From positions 2,188,501 through 2,252,500 of the forward strand of contig NC_135197.1 in assembly GCF_050948175.1 (NCBI RefSeq): a DNA stretch of 64,000 bases, written 5' to 3'. The DNA comes from Xylocopa sonorina. Taxonomy: Eukaryota > Arthropoda > Insecta > Hymenoptera > Apidae. The notes beneath the pieces were generated by a model. It had not been told where the DNA came from. It was given only the letters and a program-made list of their open reading frames with translations, and made no database searches. Made by a program: the position numbers and the translations under genes. Positions within the stretch are counted from its first letter, which is position 1. The number at the start of each line of letters is the position of its first letter. Below, one piece after another: positions 13,237 to 28,200 of this stretch.

Positions 13237-16200
13237 GTGACACACCACTTGAAAACGCACGATGCTTCGAAGACTTGGGTTTCGAGGGTTCTAGGCGTCG
13301 AAGTGTCGCGACACAGAAACAAGGTGACTACTTCGCCCACGTACGTAACTCTTCCTGTGACCAGTAATGAAAATGTCTACCCTATCCTTTAATTGCATCG
13401 GAGTAGGTGGATCTATGGCTCAACGCTTTGGGTCGAAGCGGTACCTGCAATTCTAGCTTCTCTGTTTTTCTGATAGTACTCGTATCTGTTTTCAATTCTG
13501 TATGTACAATATCTAAAATTGTACATCCAAATCTTCCTAAGTAAGGCTCGTTTGCATCCTGAGATACAAAATTCCCTATTCTTTCTTCTTTTGGCTACTC
13601 AAATCCTTTTTTCTTCCCCTATATGTTTCCCTTTTTCTATATAACTTATTATCGTGACCTGGTTTGAGAATGTGACAACATTTTATCAATAGGAAGGTGG
13701 ATCCTTAATAGGAAACTATACTAAGAAATCAGATTTACATTTGTTTTGGTTCTCTCATAATTAAAATATAATGAGGAAATGATGGGAATTAGATTGATAA
13801 TATATTTAATTTAGCTTTTATATTTTCCGTATGGTTTATTTTAAAAGTTTTTAGAGTAATTTAAACACAATTCAAAAGCAACGTATTTTCATAGAATTAA
13901 TATTATCTGCTTTTTATTAAACATTGAGTGTACAATTTACTTTACTGTTTCTAGCTAGCTGTAGGATAGTTTTAGAATCTCTTTTATGCAAAGATTTTCA
14001 TCTTCTTTAGTGTGTAATGAATTTCAGCAAGTCATTTGCCTCCAGCTTATTGAGTTTCTCACGACTAAAAACGTTTCGTAAGGGAGTGGAAGCGAACGGT
14101 GGTGAGACGGAGCAATGATCTGTGAATGCGACGAATGAGATCGAACGTCTGAGTTAAGATCCAAAATGAACAAAAATTTCTGATCGCTTCTTAGTTTAGC
14201 ATTCTGAAAATGAAATTATCGAGCTTCCTGCACCACTGAAAGGAGGAATATCTTGGGTAATAGAGAAATTTATCCTATTTCTAATAAGTACTACCCAATA
14301 TTTCTCCAAATAAAGATTTTATTTCGTTTATAGAATTATTGCATGAATTTCTGAGCTGATTAGAATGTTGAGAATGTTTAATTACGTGATATAGATAATT
14401 GTACATTTTACGAATTTTTCTGGGTGATGAACGATGCGAACTTCTGAGCCAGTGGCGGTGAAAAAATGTTCTATTGCTTTCCCGATACCGTAAAAAATAA
14501 TTAGCAACGGAAGAAAAGAGTTCGTAATCGACCGAAAATCCACGGGTCATTACCTTCTTTCCTACACACTTTTGAAAGCGTATTCACCAAGACCTCGAGA
14601 CATCGAAGTAAACTAGGCTAAGTGCGCGACGCCGCTAGAGTCTGGAATTATTGGAAAACTAAAGTGAATTCAGTTCAATGAGTCAGAATTTCTTCGTAAT
14701 TTCGAATATCATTTTTACCTTTAATGTATGTAATCACGAAATACGAAATGTTATTTCGACATTTTTTATTTTCATTATGTTTCATTTCATAGAATCATCG
14801 AATTTATGTAATAACATTCAATGAAAGTACTATTTATGGTATTCTAATCATTTAAATAATTTAAGATGAATAGTGATTTTAGTGATGAAAACAGAAATCT
14901 TCTATTCATTACTAAGACTGCAATCATACCTTGTAGGGTCGTAGGACATCTGGGCGATTAATATCAATTAAACGACGCCCAAAGGGATTATGGAATTAGA
15001 GAAGAAGAGGAAGTTAAAGATATGTAGATAAGTTCAATCTGTTTCCAATTACATTTTCACATTTGATACTGTGCAGATTTTATTTCACTAAATTTGCAAT
15101 TTATATACAGGAAACTTTATTGTGTTTACGTTATTATGTGTTACGGTTAATTGCGTTTAATATATTGTAATAATTAAGTTAAATGATACATTTAGAAAGA
15201 AAAGAAGAAAATCATAAACATTTCGATTCTAATATTCTATTATATCTTATCTAATTCGTGCTACGTTTGTACTTTAACTATAATAGCAAATTATATCGTC
15301 GTTTTTTTTTATGAAAGAAAACATGGTATTTTTAGTATTTGTCTTCGATGTAATCGTTTATTTCTGAAGTATTACGATCTTTTATTCCTGATGTGATAAC
15401 AGTGCAAGCTTTAATTGTTCAATTCATCATGTCTTCCCGAATGATAGTTTGCTGTCGGTAAACATTTCCCTCGAGCTTTCTCGAAAGAAAGACGTCTAAT
15501 GGCGTCAGATCTGATCACGATGTATATCCATTACGATCGCGTCAAATATTTGCAAACACTTTTAGCGTCCATTTTTAGCGGTTTCTACGGTAAAACAAAA
15601 TTACGTTCCATTCCAAGACAAAAATTTTGCATTTTAGGGGTAAAAAATCATTTGTAACGTCTTATGTCATACCGATAGAATTATTCTTTTGTATGCCCTT
15701 GAAAAAATCGGTTACCATGATTAATTCAAGGTACGTTGAACTGTCGCTACACGGATCTGAGAAGATATCGCTGTTAAATAGTCACAGTAAAATGATCACG
15801 TTGAGGGATAAATACATTAAACATTTTTTTTTGCCACCGAAGGAACTTGGACCATTAGCAGTGCAGGTTGGTTAATGGAATACGTTCGAAACAGCTTATT
15901 TATAAGAAAGTCTGCTTCTTTCCACTCTTCCATCATTCTGTCTTCTTTCCTTTTATGGCCCACAGCTTCGATGTAGGTCAATGGATGCGGGAATGTCTTC
16001 TAAAGGCATTCTCGAGACCACGACCGTGCCGATGTGTAAGATTCTGCACGGAAAAGAGAGCAAACTTGCTGTGCGCGTGGTTACCTAAGAGGGATAAAAG
16101 AGAGCGTTCGTTGTCGCGAGTCCAACTTTCAATAGAAACTATTAAATCGTGACGTCCATACATATCTTCGATTATCGTATGACTCGTCATTTATTTCGCG

Positions 16201-19200
16201 CGGGGACATTCAAATTCTCCATTACTTTACTTGTAATCATTGAACGTTTTGCATTCTGATTGTTGGCACGTGCCATTTCCATCTCTACTAATCACTAATT
16301 ACAAATAATTATTCCTTAACATATTATATTGTAAATAAATTAATATCTCGACGAGACATCTATACTTAACATTTTTCTAGTTGTTCATTCGTTTTGGGGA
16401 CATTTATAACAATAATTATAGAGACAAAAATAAATTGAAAATTAAGAATAATAATATAACTTGCAAGCCTTCTCGACCTCGAGTTTTGAATTCCGTTAAG
16501 TATGCATGCAATAGTAGTAGCCGGCCATTGCGATACTATGCTGGTACTTGCGTGCAACCGCAATGGATTTTTGTTACACATCCCACTGAAAGTGGGTTAT
16601 TAGTACCAGTACACGCGTCATTAAGGGATGTTAAAAATTCTTTTCTCTAAAAACGAATCTTCGAATGCGATTTTGTCGCTCTTGATTCTTATCCCATTAT
16701 TCCTATTGGTTTAACATGAAAGTCAGTTCATACAAAGAATCCACACGGTTAGGCAATGATTATCGCAATATAATATGCTTTTCAAATTCTTTTAACGGAT
16801 TTCAAACACGGATCTTGAAAAGTGTACAACGCGATTCCCGTGTAGACTGCTAATTGGTAATTGCTTGAAAGGAATAAGTGAGGCAAACCGACTCTGGTAA
16901 TAAACAATAATTAATTAAATATGTATCGCAATTTCGAATACGAATTTGTAATTCAAAGTACATACGTAGCATATAACTTACCTATATATGGGAAACAGCA
17001 CTGTAATTGTACTTATAATTAATGAGATCGATTCAGAATTTGCTTGCGAAATGCTAAATAACATTTAGTAAATTATTACTCCAACAGCGAAACTGAATAA
17101 TTATGTAAAAAAAAAAGAAAAAGTCTACCTAAGTAGAGCGCGAATGACAGGATTTTTATTTGAAAATAATTAGCAGAAAAGATCTCCAGTAATTAAATAG
17201 TTTAAAAAGCATAAACAGAAAATATCAGCTTCTTTCTGAATTTTTTTGTAAGGAAAATGACAATCTTGTTCATCAGTCCAGTATACACCTAATATTTCGT
17301 AGTCGTTTTCTGTCTAGATTCTTTAATGCGTGATACGACAAACAGAATGAGTTTACCATTAAAAACATATTAAACCCGGAGAATAAAATATTTCACTTCA
17401 TGATTCATCATTCATTCAAATATTCTACGGTCACTGAACAGGGGAAGAACACGTTCCCCGTCCCGTTCAATTTCTTCCTCTTATTATTTCCGCTTTCCAC
17501 CTCATCTTTCTCCCGCTTATTGCGAGATAACGAGCTGGAACGAGCCCGATGAGGAATCAAATGGAATCGAGTCCGTATATTCAGTTCGCGGGCATTTGTC
17601 TGCAGGAAAGATCGCCTCCCTTTCATTTTTTTCATCTTTTTGTAACCCATCGCTTCGATTCTGCTCATTAGCGCAAACGCTTTCATTCTTCGTTTGTCAT
17701 TCCCCTTCATTTGTCATCTCCAAGAGAGAGAGATAGATCGTAGAGAATTGCGAATATTTTAGAAAGCACTGCGAGCCATATTTCGCACCCGCTTTCCGTA
17801 ATATTACCCGCGCGATAACACTTTGGAACGTACCTTAAAGGCATCCGTGCGGAGTAAATGTCGTTCGAAGAACTTTCTATCGAGTATCGTGGAGTATGCG
17901 CGTATCGTGATTAGCTCGCTGCAAACGAGCCTGCGGATTTCTCGCGTCATTTGCACGGGGCTGCATTTGTCGCGCGTGCATCCTAGCAGCAGATATTGTA
18001 CATTGATTTATACGAGGGCGGGCAGACGAGCGTGCGGACCCGCGAGGATCTCGTGGCCTGGTGATAAATGAAAATTGACGATCTTGCGGGTTACACGGCA
18101 ACACAGCCCGCGAGATTGTCACTTTTCATCCGCCGCAACCCGTGACAGGGTCTCTCGGGTCCGCATGCTTCGTCTGCACACGCCTATATACATAATTCAT
18201 TCGAAAACGTTAGTGTGACAAACACACGATTACATGGAGCAGTTTCGTAAATTAAATAATTCAATGCTTATGTATGTGGAGTTGAAAGTATGAGGTGTCA
18301 GAATCGCACATGTAGCGTTGAAAATTTTCAGGTTAAGCATTTCGTTTTTACAGAAGTCAGGGCTATACACGTTAGAATTTATAATAATTAAATATTGAGT
18401 TAAATTATCTTTGCCTTTTTCGTTTAAATATCGTATCAATTTATTGAAGCAAATTTTCGAGAGCGAGGGTATATATACTCATATATAAATATTTTAATTT
18501 CTGCTTTCTGGCATAAGAAAAATAATAAGGCTGACATTATTAATAATGTCAGATAGATACTTTAGTTTCTTTTTCAAAGTATAAACCCTACTATTTATAC
18601 CGTAATAACTTTAACCAACACATACCAACCACAATTCTATTTACTTACTATGCATATTATATCAGCTTCAAACCTTCAATATCAACCGCGTGCACGGTTA
18701 ATAATATCGTCAATATTTATCGATGGTGATATCGTAATCAATTACATGCTAACGGTAGGTTAAATTATAGAGCAGTTGATACACGAAATATTCCTTAAAC
18801 ACCGTGAAAAATTGTTTCGTATAACAGACACCGTCTATTATATCAAATAAAGGTATATTCATAAAGGAATCGCAACATTTCGATTCTCTTCTGACAGTTT
18901 CGATATTCTCGATCTGTGTGCAACGTGATATAAAAGCGATGGTAGGTTGAGACTGAGTATTTATCGAACACCCTGTGGAACTGAAGATCGAGGCTCGGGT
19001 TCAGGCAAGCGGGTTTTGCCCCCGCATCGAGCTGCGGACGTTCGCCGCGCGTGTAGGCAGGGAACACGGACGAGCGCAGAAAGGAAACGCACACCGATCC
19101 GCGGGCCCGCAGAAACATGCGCGGATCGCGCCAGACAGGAGGTGACGCGACGTGCGGGCTGCCGCCCGACAGTGTTACCCAGCGGAACAGCTGCAAATGT

Positions 19201-22200
19201 ACAACATAGACGAAACTGCGATGCCCAGAAAAATGACGGAAATGGACCCAGAGCTGTTTATAGAGGAAATCAAGAAACGGCCTGTACTCTGGGACGTGTC
19301 GCACAAACAATACAAGGACAAGAACGAAAAGCTCGCGTCGTGGTCGGAGGTGTGCGCGATATTTTGTGAACATTTTAGTGATAAAACCGAAGACGAGAAG
19401 AATAATATTCGTGAGTAAACCATTTTCGTTCTGATTAATTGTTTCCGGTAATCAGAAGAGAATTATGCGTAGCCGTTTTCAGTTTTTCTTGCCCTATTTT
19501 TGTATAGGGCAATGGCGATATTTTGAAAGTCTGCCTGGTTGTAATTTGTGCACAGTAATTAAGTACATATATTATAGGCTTTTATAATATATAAAGCAGA
19601 CCCTAACTTGTAATTCAATGATCTAGACAAAATTGTTCCATCAATAATTAAATGCTTCGAAATTTGTGCGATATCAATGTATTCCAATTTCTGAAATATT
19701 AATAGGGTGGTAAATTGAAATACAAAATTATTCATAATAATAATAACATTTTTATATTCATCTCGAAAGAAAGTAAATTTTTGGAAAGAGAAAAATTTAA
19801 TCGAAAATGAATCCCTCTCCTTGTTCACGAATTTTGAAAGGCATAACAAACAGTACTAAAGTCCTTGGTCAAATGGTCCATACCGTACTAATAGCTTGTC
19901 TTTAGTTTTAAAATTCGAAATATTCCTCTTATAAAGATAGCAATGGGTTTCGAAAAATTGTCACATCTCCCGAAGTATAAACCGATCGAGCGTGAATTTT
20001 ATTCGCATATGCAACAATGCACTTTTTAAAGTTATATCAAGCAGCCTCAAATGGTTTATCGATAGCATCACATATTGTTGGTTGCCCGATACTGTATGAT
20101 TTATACAGATTAACTGGAGCGCTAGCGGTACGCCAGTATATGTAAAATAATAGTTAATAAACATATCATTTGTAGGTGCGAAATATATGAGTAAATGGAG
20201 GAATATACGCGATCAATTTAGAAAAACGATCCGAAGGAAAGGGAAGCCTGGAAAAGTGGCATCTGGAAAGCAATATATATATGCTCGCCACTTGGTTTTT
20301 TTACTAAAAGCAGATTTGCTCCCATTCAGTCCACGAGGTTTCATTGAGTCGTCTATAGAAATTGAAAAAATAGAAATACAGTCGCCACTAAAAGTTGACG
20401 AAAAAGTGGTCCGTACACCCTCACCTTCACCTCCGCCAACACCCCCGCCGCCACCTCTACCTCCGCCAGTTCAGCGAAGAATGGAGCCTGAGACGTCGTT
20501 ACCTAATTATCCGCAACATTCTGTTTCTTGTGATATCGACGAAGATAAATCTTTCTTCGATTCATTGCTTCCCACGGTAAAAACTTTTACGATCGATCAA
20601 AAGCTGGAATTCAGGAGTGAGATATTAAATACCATTAAAAAGATCCGATTGTCGGGTACTTCAACTACGCCTTGTTCGAATCTTCAAAAACATTGATCGC
20701 GTGTGAATATCCCCATATCACGTACATGAACATATGAGCAATCGTTTTCTGCATTTTGATTAGTATATTTTCAACTCGTGCAGAAGTCCTGTGATAAGAT
20801 AATTTGTGTAAGCGCTAACACAGTCTAACAATGGTGCACAATCGCATCCCTATGGAGAAATTTCTGATCGTACGAAATCAATCGTACTTAGAGAACACGT
20901 TACAAATTATGCTAACAGATTTTATTTTTTAAATCTGAACACTACGTCTCGAATATCAATTATCGGAACAATTATCAACTAAAAGAAATTATTACATTTT
21001 TATATAAACGGTATTAACTTGTAGCTGCAAAATAATAACTTATTAAAGTGTACAAAATTTGCAGTAAATTAAAAAAATATTTACGTTTCATTGCCTACTC
21101 TTTTCGACTGAAAAGTAATTTATGACACCTGGGAAAGTAACTCCTTAACGGAAAGTATTTGGGCCGACGCGTATCCTAAATTAATTGAGCACAGTATGCA
21201 AACTTGCAACGCATACCGGAGTTGTGCTTGTGATATTGCTCATGCCTGTTATACCACGAGTTGTGCTATGTGTAACCTTTCCAGAGAACAGTTTTACGTC
21301 TACTACACCGCGTTCCGTTTTAGACAGTAGCAATATCGATTTTTTATTACCTTAGTTTGTACATACAGTGCCTGTATGAGTGGTATGGTTACGAATGTAT
21401 GTAGATACGTGTAGATAAATACTATTTTTATATTTTCGAAAATAGTAATATCACTTATTGACTCAATCTGAATGTTCATATCTTTATATTACTGTTTAAA
21501 TAACTTTATACAAATAAATTTATTTTCGAAATAAATAGATACTATATCAGACGCCACACCTAACATTTTTATCGTCCGTATAGGTATCTTCATAACCGTA
21601 TACGTCGACTACATTTAGTCATTTAAACTCATTGTTTATTCATGGAATAAATTAATCTTCATTTAAAGGATGATAGAAAAATTTTCTTTTTTATTCCAGA
21701 AAATAAATAATAATGTCCCCTTCAAAAGTACAACAGTATTACATTGATCAATACTTAGTATCCTATTCGTTCTTTAATTGTTAATTGCATAAGTTAAGTA
21801 AAAAATTACAGTGTATCTTTTTATCATTGCATTTCCTTATTTTCATTTCATATCAAAGCATATACAGGACGAAATCCTGTGTCCTGTTTCACGCTCTCAT
21901 CAACATTGTTCCGACAGACGGAACAATAAAACGTGAGGTCTTCGAAGGCCTCGTTTATTACAAATTCGTAACTAAAAGGCTATTTTTCCGATTAAAACGC
22001 AATGGTCTTTAGAAAATTTAATTTCGACGTCTTCAATAACTACCGAGTGTTGTAAATGAGGTATTTCTTAAGGGTGGGTCCAATATGTGCACGTAACGGG
22101 ACATTGAACCGTGTGCATAATGAAATCGGACCGGAATCTCGACCTTTGAGAAATTTTGAAAACGTCACCGGGGGACTTGGAAGGTTCCACGTCTGTGCAA

Positions 22201-25200
22201 ATGCCTTCTCACCCTTTTGGAGCGAACGCATCTCGAGCGTACAAGAGGGTGTGGACGTTTTGATACTCAAAGGGGTACACTGATTGGTAATTTGCATCGT
22301 TTTGGCAAATGCCAACAGTGTCCATCTCCTGCACGGTGAAAGGAGCAACAGACGACCTCCAAAAAAACTAGCAAGTCGACGAGTCAGTCAACGATTAATA
22401 ACGAACAAAACAGTAAAATGTGAATTGTGAAGAAACGAATTGAAAAAAACGAACGAACTACCAACAGCACGTTAGATCTGGACCTTACAACCCCAGAGAA
22501 TGAGACGATACGAAAACTCACGCGGCGAGACGAGACAAACATTTTAGCGCATGCATATATGGTGAATTTTGCAAGTTATTTGTTTTATTAGTTTTTATTT
22601 TTATCTTCCACAGTTATCGTTTAATATTTCTCCCTGATTAATACACGTAAATTTTTTAGAGCCATTATCTTTGATAACCGTATATTGAACAACCGCGCGT
22701 AAAAAATTTTATTCATTTGGAATATTTATTCCAGCAAAAGGACAGAACGAACGCGGTTTTAATTACACGCATACTGATAAGTACGACTGATCGCACGTCC
22801 ATCTTTGATATCGGCAAATTTGTGCTGCTCGATGTGAACGATACATGTTAGAGGCTCATTCAGATTGAATAGTCGCGTGAATGTCCTCTTTTAAGGTAGA
22901 TTCATGCTATATTTAATCTCGACTTTAACATACTGGCAGTTTTCAGCTCGTATCTGTTAATGTGAATGTTTACAAAGAATTAATTATTTAGAAAATTAAT
23001 TGTCTGAATTAATAATTGACAATACAATTATTATAGTCGTTAAATCATGCGTTGCTTGTTCCTTAACTGTAACAGAAATCAAACAGAGGCTAATGACAAT
23101 ATCTCTGCTCCACTGCTTTTCTATGTTAATGTACCCTGTTAAGGTTGACTTATACGTGTATTGATTCGACGGGTCACATTATAGGTCTATAGGCCCATTG
23201 TGTTAGCTATTGTTAACGCGATCTTTGTTTCGTTCCCAGCCGCAGGATACTAAATTTGCCCAACTTTGGTTACACGTCTTTCACCTGCCTTTTTATCTGA
23301 CCAGTGTCCTGGTTCGTATTATATGTAATGTCCTACCCTTTCGTTCCTATATTCGAACAGAAAGGTATCATATAAGGTGGTTTAACATCTTGTAAATAAT
23401 TAGACAATTGTCCTCGAAATGATCATAGAGGTACTCAACGGGCGAAACTTTACAAATTGACAAAGTTCCGTTAGGAAGTGAACAGTACACTTGAAAAGTT
23501 CTATTCGTTAACGAGAGTTGCAGTGTGAGTCTGCCTTTAAGTCGGTTTCACGATGCGTTCAACCGCCCGCAGTCCGCTCGGTTTGCGAGTATAATATACT
23601 AGTTACCCGCCCGCGAATTGCTTCTAGAGCTGCGCGTGCAGTCCTCGGATGTCAGCGTGACACATAGTGTTTCCCGTACAGACACACGCACAAATCGAAC
23701 CTAATTTGAATTATCTCTAAAAAAACTATGTCCGTTTTGCAAAATAGACCAAATTTCAGAAAATTTCACTTTTTACTTCGAACCTATATTCTATATTGCA
23801 CGCATGTTGAAAAATTTTTCGTTATCTATATCGATAATCGAACATCAAACAAATTTTTGTCATCGATATCAGTGATGAAAAGAAATATTCATCATCGAGG
23901 ATAATTATCGGGACTCAAATACAACTGGTGAGATTGCCACGGTCTCGTGCATTCGTTTGCTCTCCCTCATATTAATTCAATGTAAATACCGTTGAAATAT
24001 TCGCGCGTGCGAAATACGTTCGTTAGTGCCGTGAAGTGTATTTCTGGTACACTCTTTGTTAGTGTATAGATTCCGGTGTATATTGCTGCACGGATGCGTG
24101 CGTCAAATAATGCGAACGAAACGCGTCGGATAATATGCGAATGATGATTGAACGACAACGCCATTATGTGATTACTTTTGTTTTTTTACGTTTAATTAAA
24201 GTTTTGTTGCTTTTGATTTTTCTGTGATCGATTCGAGCATATTGCACGCGTAGTTGTAATAGTTGTAACGGACAAGGAAATTATAAAATCGTGCATGCCA
24301 GTCGTTCATGATTAGAGCAACGAAAGGCCCTGCGTGCATGACAACATGTTCTACATTATAGCAGAGCTGGCTATGTAAGTCGTTAAGATCGCTTACGGCG
24401 TCGTGTACCTACATAGCAGGTAGCGGTTTTATCTTTAGGTGATTGAACATAAAGTGCGCTTTAGATAGAATTTAATCGATTCTACTCAAATTACAATCAT
24501 TTATATGAAAATATCTAAATATCTGTTATTCATAAGTGTATTTCAAACTTTAAGTCGAGTTGAATTTTATTTTTGTGCAATGGGATAAATATATTTGAAA
24601 GTTTAATTAGATCTTGAAATATGAATTAAACTTTGGAAGTTCAATTAAACTATTGCTTTCTTCTTTTTTTAAATTGCAGTAGCTGTAATTCGTTTCCAAG
24701 AAACGTAATTTTTTAAAATTTGTCGAGGGGTTGCTGTGACTTCTGCTTGCACGCGTATTACATTGAATTGTATGTGAAAAATGATAAAAGTTTTTTTTTA
24801 ATGAAACGTAGAGGAAATACAGTTTTGTTACTTTCGATTTTTACTTTATTTCATTTTATAGAATAATCGATTTCATTTTGGTCTCCCTTTAGTTAAATCT
24901 TCTGAATAACGATATAAAAGACATTACCGAGAGTGTTTCGGGATTATACTCTTTTCAAAAATAATAAAAATAATGTTAACGAATAAGATTAGTAATAATG
25001 GTAGAGAAATATGAGTTTTAAAATATTATAGATAGTTAGCTTAAAGTAATTCTACTACGTATGAAAAATACTCGGCTCTAAGGCTTTTCCTCTTCGCCCA
25101 CTAGTACAACTCCATTTCAGTTATCACGATTTATCCCAACCATTTCCTGAAACTGATCCCACGGAATTCAACATTTAGCTCTATCTGATTCGCTCAGTTA

Positions 25201-28200
25201 TTTCTTACTATGATCTCTAACGTGCTTCAAGGATGAGTGAACCTCGGAGAAGCGCGGTCAATTTCTGGAATATCTAGCACAATTCTACAACAATTCGAAT
25301 ACACATAAAAATTACAATATCGTATTCTATAAGAATAGTTTTTTGTCATTCCCAATAATTTAAATGAATTAATCTATTTACTAATTCATATAATATTATT
25401 CCACTTTTCTACGCTTTTCATTCTGTATATTATCGGCGCAATATGAATATTAAAATTAAATGGAAGGAGCATTTAATTCATTATCAAAGAATAATAAATG
25501 AAGTTCAATTTTCCATCTGCTTTTCGATTTAGGATCCATCATAAATGCAATTCAAAATCACTTGATGAGAAATCGCCGGGCGTTTCTCCGAATTATAATT
25601 TTCCTAATCGGACTGAATTAAATCTTTAATAAACCAGTCTATCTGATCCAGAATTTTCATACAGTTTTATCTATAATCCCGTAATCCTGAGCAATGCATA
25701 AGGAAGCGTATTTGATTCGAGGGCAAAGAGCGTGATGTTTTACATTGCAAATGAAGCGAACGGTAGAAATAAAAGGAAAGGGAAAGTTGTGGGCGAAGTG
25801 GGATGAAGGAAAGAACGGAAAGGGGTACAAGGTGAAAGGATAGAAGGAGGAGGAAAAAAGTGGAGGAAATCAGGAAGGAGTAAGAGAGGAAGGATTCATC
25901 TAAACGAGCAGATCCGTAATCCTTTTACTGCTGCGCGATGAGAGGCTTTGACGCTGACGAGCTTAGCGCTTTGGACTTTCAGAACCGTGTCAAGCTGGTC
26001 TAAAAGACGAGTCGCCTAGACGTCCTACCTTTTAGACGTTAAGGTCGTCTTAGTCGATGCTACGAATGTCTTCTTGGTTCTTCTTCAATCGCGAATTAAT
26101 AATAAAAGTCCGTCCAACGGAAACAATTGTTTCGAAACGAATTGTTTCATTTTTAAGCTTATTCATTTACAGAGAAGTATTCTATAACTTAAAACATTAT
26201 CGTTAGTAATACTTATTAATACTTAATATTGCATACGATGCAGTAGATTAATGGTGCTTTAATGTCAAACAGAGAAATTTTCCCCATGAACTTGATTATT
26301 GTTGTTCTCTATTAAAATAGATTTATTTAACCACTAAAAAAAATCGAGACTGTAAATATTCGGAAAAAACGTGTAAATATCGTAAAACACGTATATTTGA
26401 AAGCAGATGTATTTCATTAATTTAAAGTGCAACGTGTATATACGTACATATAGGTGTATCCCAGCATCACACTCTGTATTTAAATTTACAACCCGCTAGA
26501 TTCGTACTGAAACGTGATTTTACGATAACAGCTGTCAACAATTTTTTTTCACGAAATTGATAATTCTACGTATTTCCTACGAGATAATAATTTACTTACA
26601 AGCTACGTGCTCGTATAATATAAAATATATTATGGAATGTGTTGTCTCTAATAAAAGTATTGTCATCTAGTTTGTACAAATATTTTATGAAAAAAGGACT
26701 GTCAATTGAAGCTGCGGTGTATATAGGACATATAACAAAAACCATATTAGGCGATTAGATCATACGATAATGGATTGTTAATCATAAATCGACTATAGTA
26801 AATGATTTTTTCAATAAAAAGAATAAATTATGTATTAAATCTACTTAAGAAAATCTTTAGAGACATACCAAAATCCACGTTATGGGATAGTTAAGTGAAG
26901 AGGGTTAATATAATATTTCCTCCAGAATATAAACTTGCCAACGTAAATGATGCATAAGCGCACACCCTGTTCAATTTGCACGTTTAGTACCTATAGAAAA
27001 ATTCACGGATAGTCGAAAATGTCGACTGCGAGAGAGTCGCACTGTGATCGTTCAGGAATGAAAAATTCACACGCGTACGAGTATCTACAAAGAAGTCTGT
27101 ATACCGAGAACGTCAATAGAAAGGTGCATACGAATCGCGGAAAAATCTACATGTCACAAATGTCCATAAAAAAAAAGTCCATATAAAAGTCCATATACGA
27201 TCAATAAACGTATATATACAGAAAAATGCACACGTACATATATATATGTATATAATACCTACCATGAACGTTCTAAAAAAAAAGTTGATATATACGCTAT
27301 TCAAGTGTCAACAAAACAATGCACACACCTGACTGTAAGACGCGTTGCATCGAGATGAAGCAAACTCTATTTCTCTTTGATATAATAAAATATTTTCGGC
27401 ACAACGTATTTCTTAATAAGCTTAGGACTTTTTTTTACGTATAGAATGAATGACCGGCCATCAACTTGAGATCGTCAAAAGAGGTTGATTTTTGTAAAAC
27501 CGTACTCACGATCAACCAAATAGCTTTCCCAGAATTTCAACTCAGTGGCATCACGTGTAATTAATCGTGGAAAAGAATATTGCGAACATACAGAAATAGT
27601 CATTTGATTCAAGTGATTCATCACTGAATCAAATGTTAATCAATTTATTCTCTTTCAGATTACTTATTAAACATCTTTATCATATATATATATATTGCAT
27701 ATTAGGTTGTAACCTATAAAATGTCTGATTTTTAGGATTAACTTTAGGTGCATACAACTACTTTAATGATCAATATTTTTAATCAAAATAACAACCATTA
27801 GATTTTACACACTTTTTCCAACAAGTTTCTAATTTTTTAATTTCATTTTTATAAAAATCCGGCATTCTAGTATTAATAAATTCTTTAACGGTGTCTTCAA
27901 CGTTTGCTTGATTCCTGAAGGCTTTTTCTTTATGACGAAATGATTTAAATGTTTAAAAAAATGAAAATCCGTCAGTGATAGATCCGACGAATACGGAGAA
28001 TGAAATAAAATTTCCTAATTTAACGTGTTCAACTTGTGCACCGTTGTTTGTCACACCGGCCATTGACCACCAAACTGTAAACATCGTCTTTTTCATATGT
28101 GAGGCTGGCCTCGGATAATTCATCCGCATCTAACCATTGGACAGAATCCATTTTTCATCGTATGTAATAATACGATCCAAAAATGGTTCACTATGATTTC

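Noticed and set aside
18947..19369. 140-codon + strand frame across the MADF leader
   Set aside because: It is in a different frame from the MADF domain, Arg/Thr rich, and created by GC-rich leader sequence.
18843..19373. 176-codon frame on the - strand
   Set aside because: It overlaps the GC-rich leader and first exon of the MADF-BESS gene in antisense. The sense strand has a clear domain and splice structure; the antisense frame has none.
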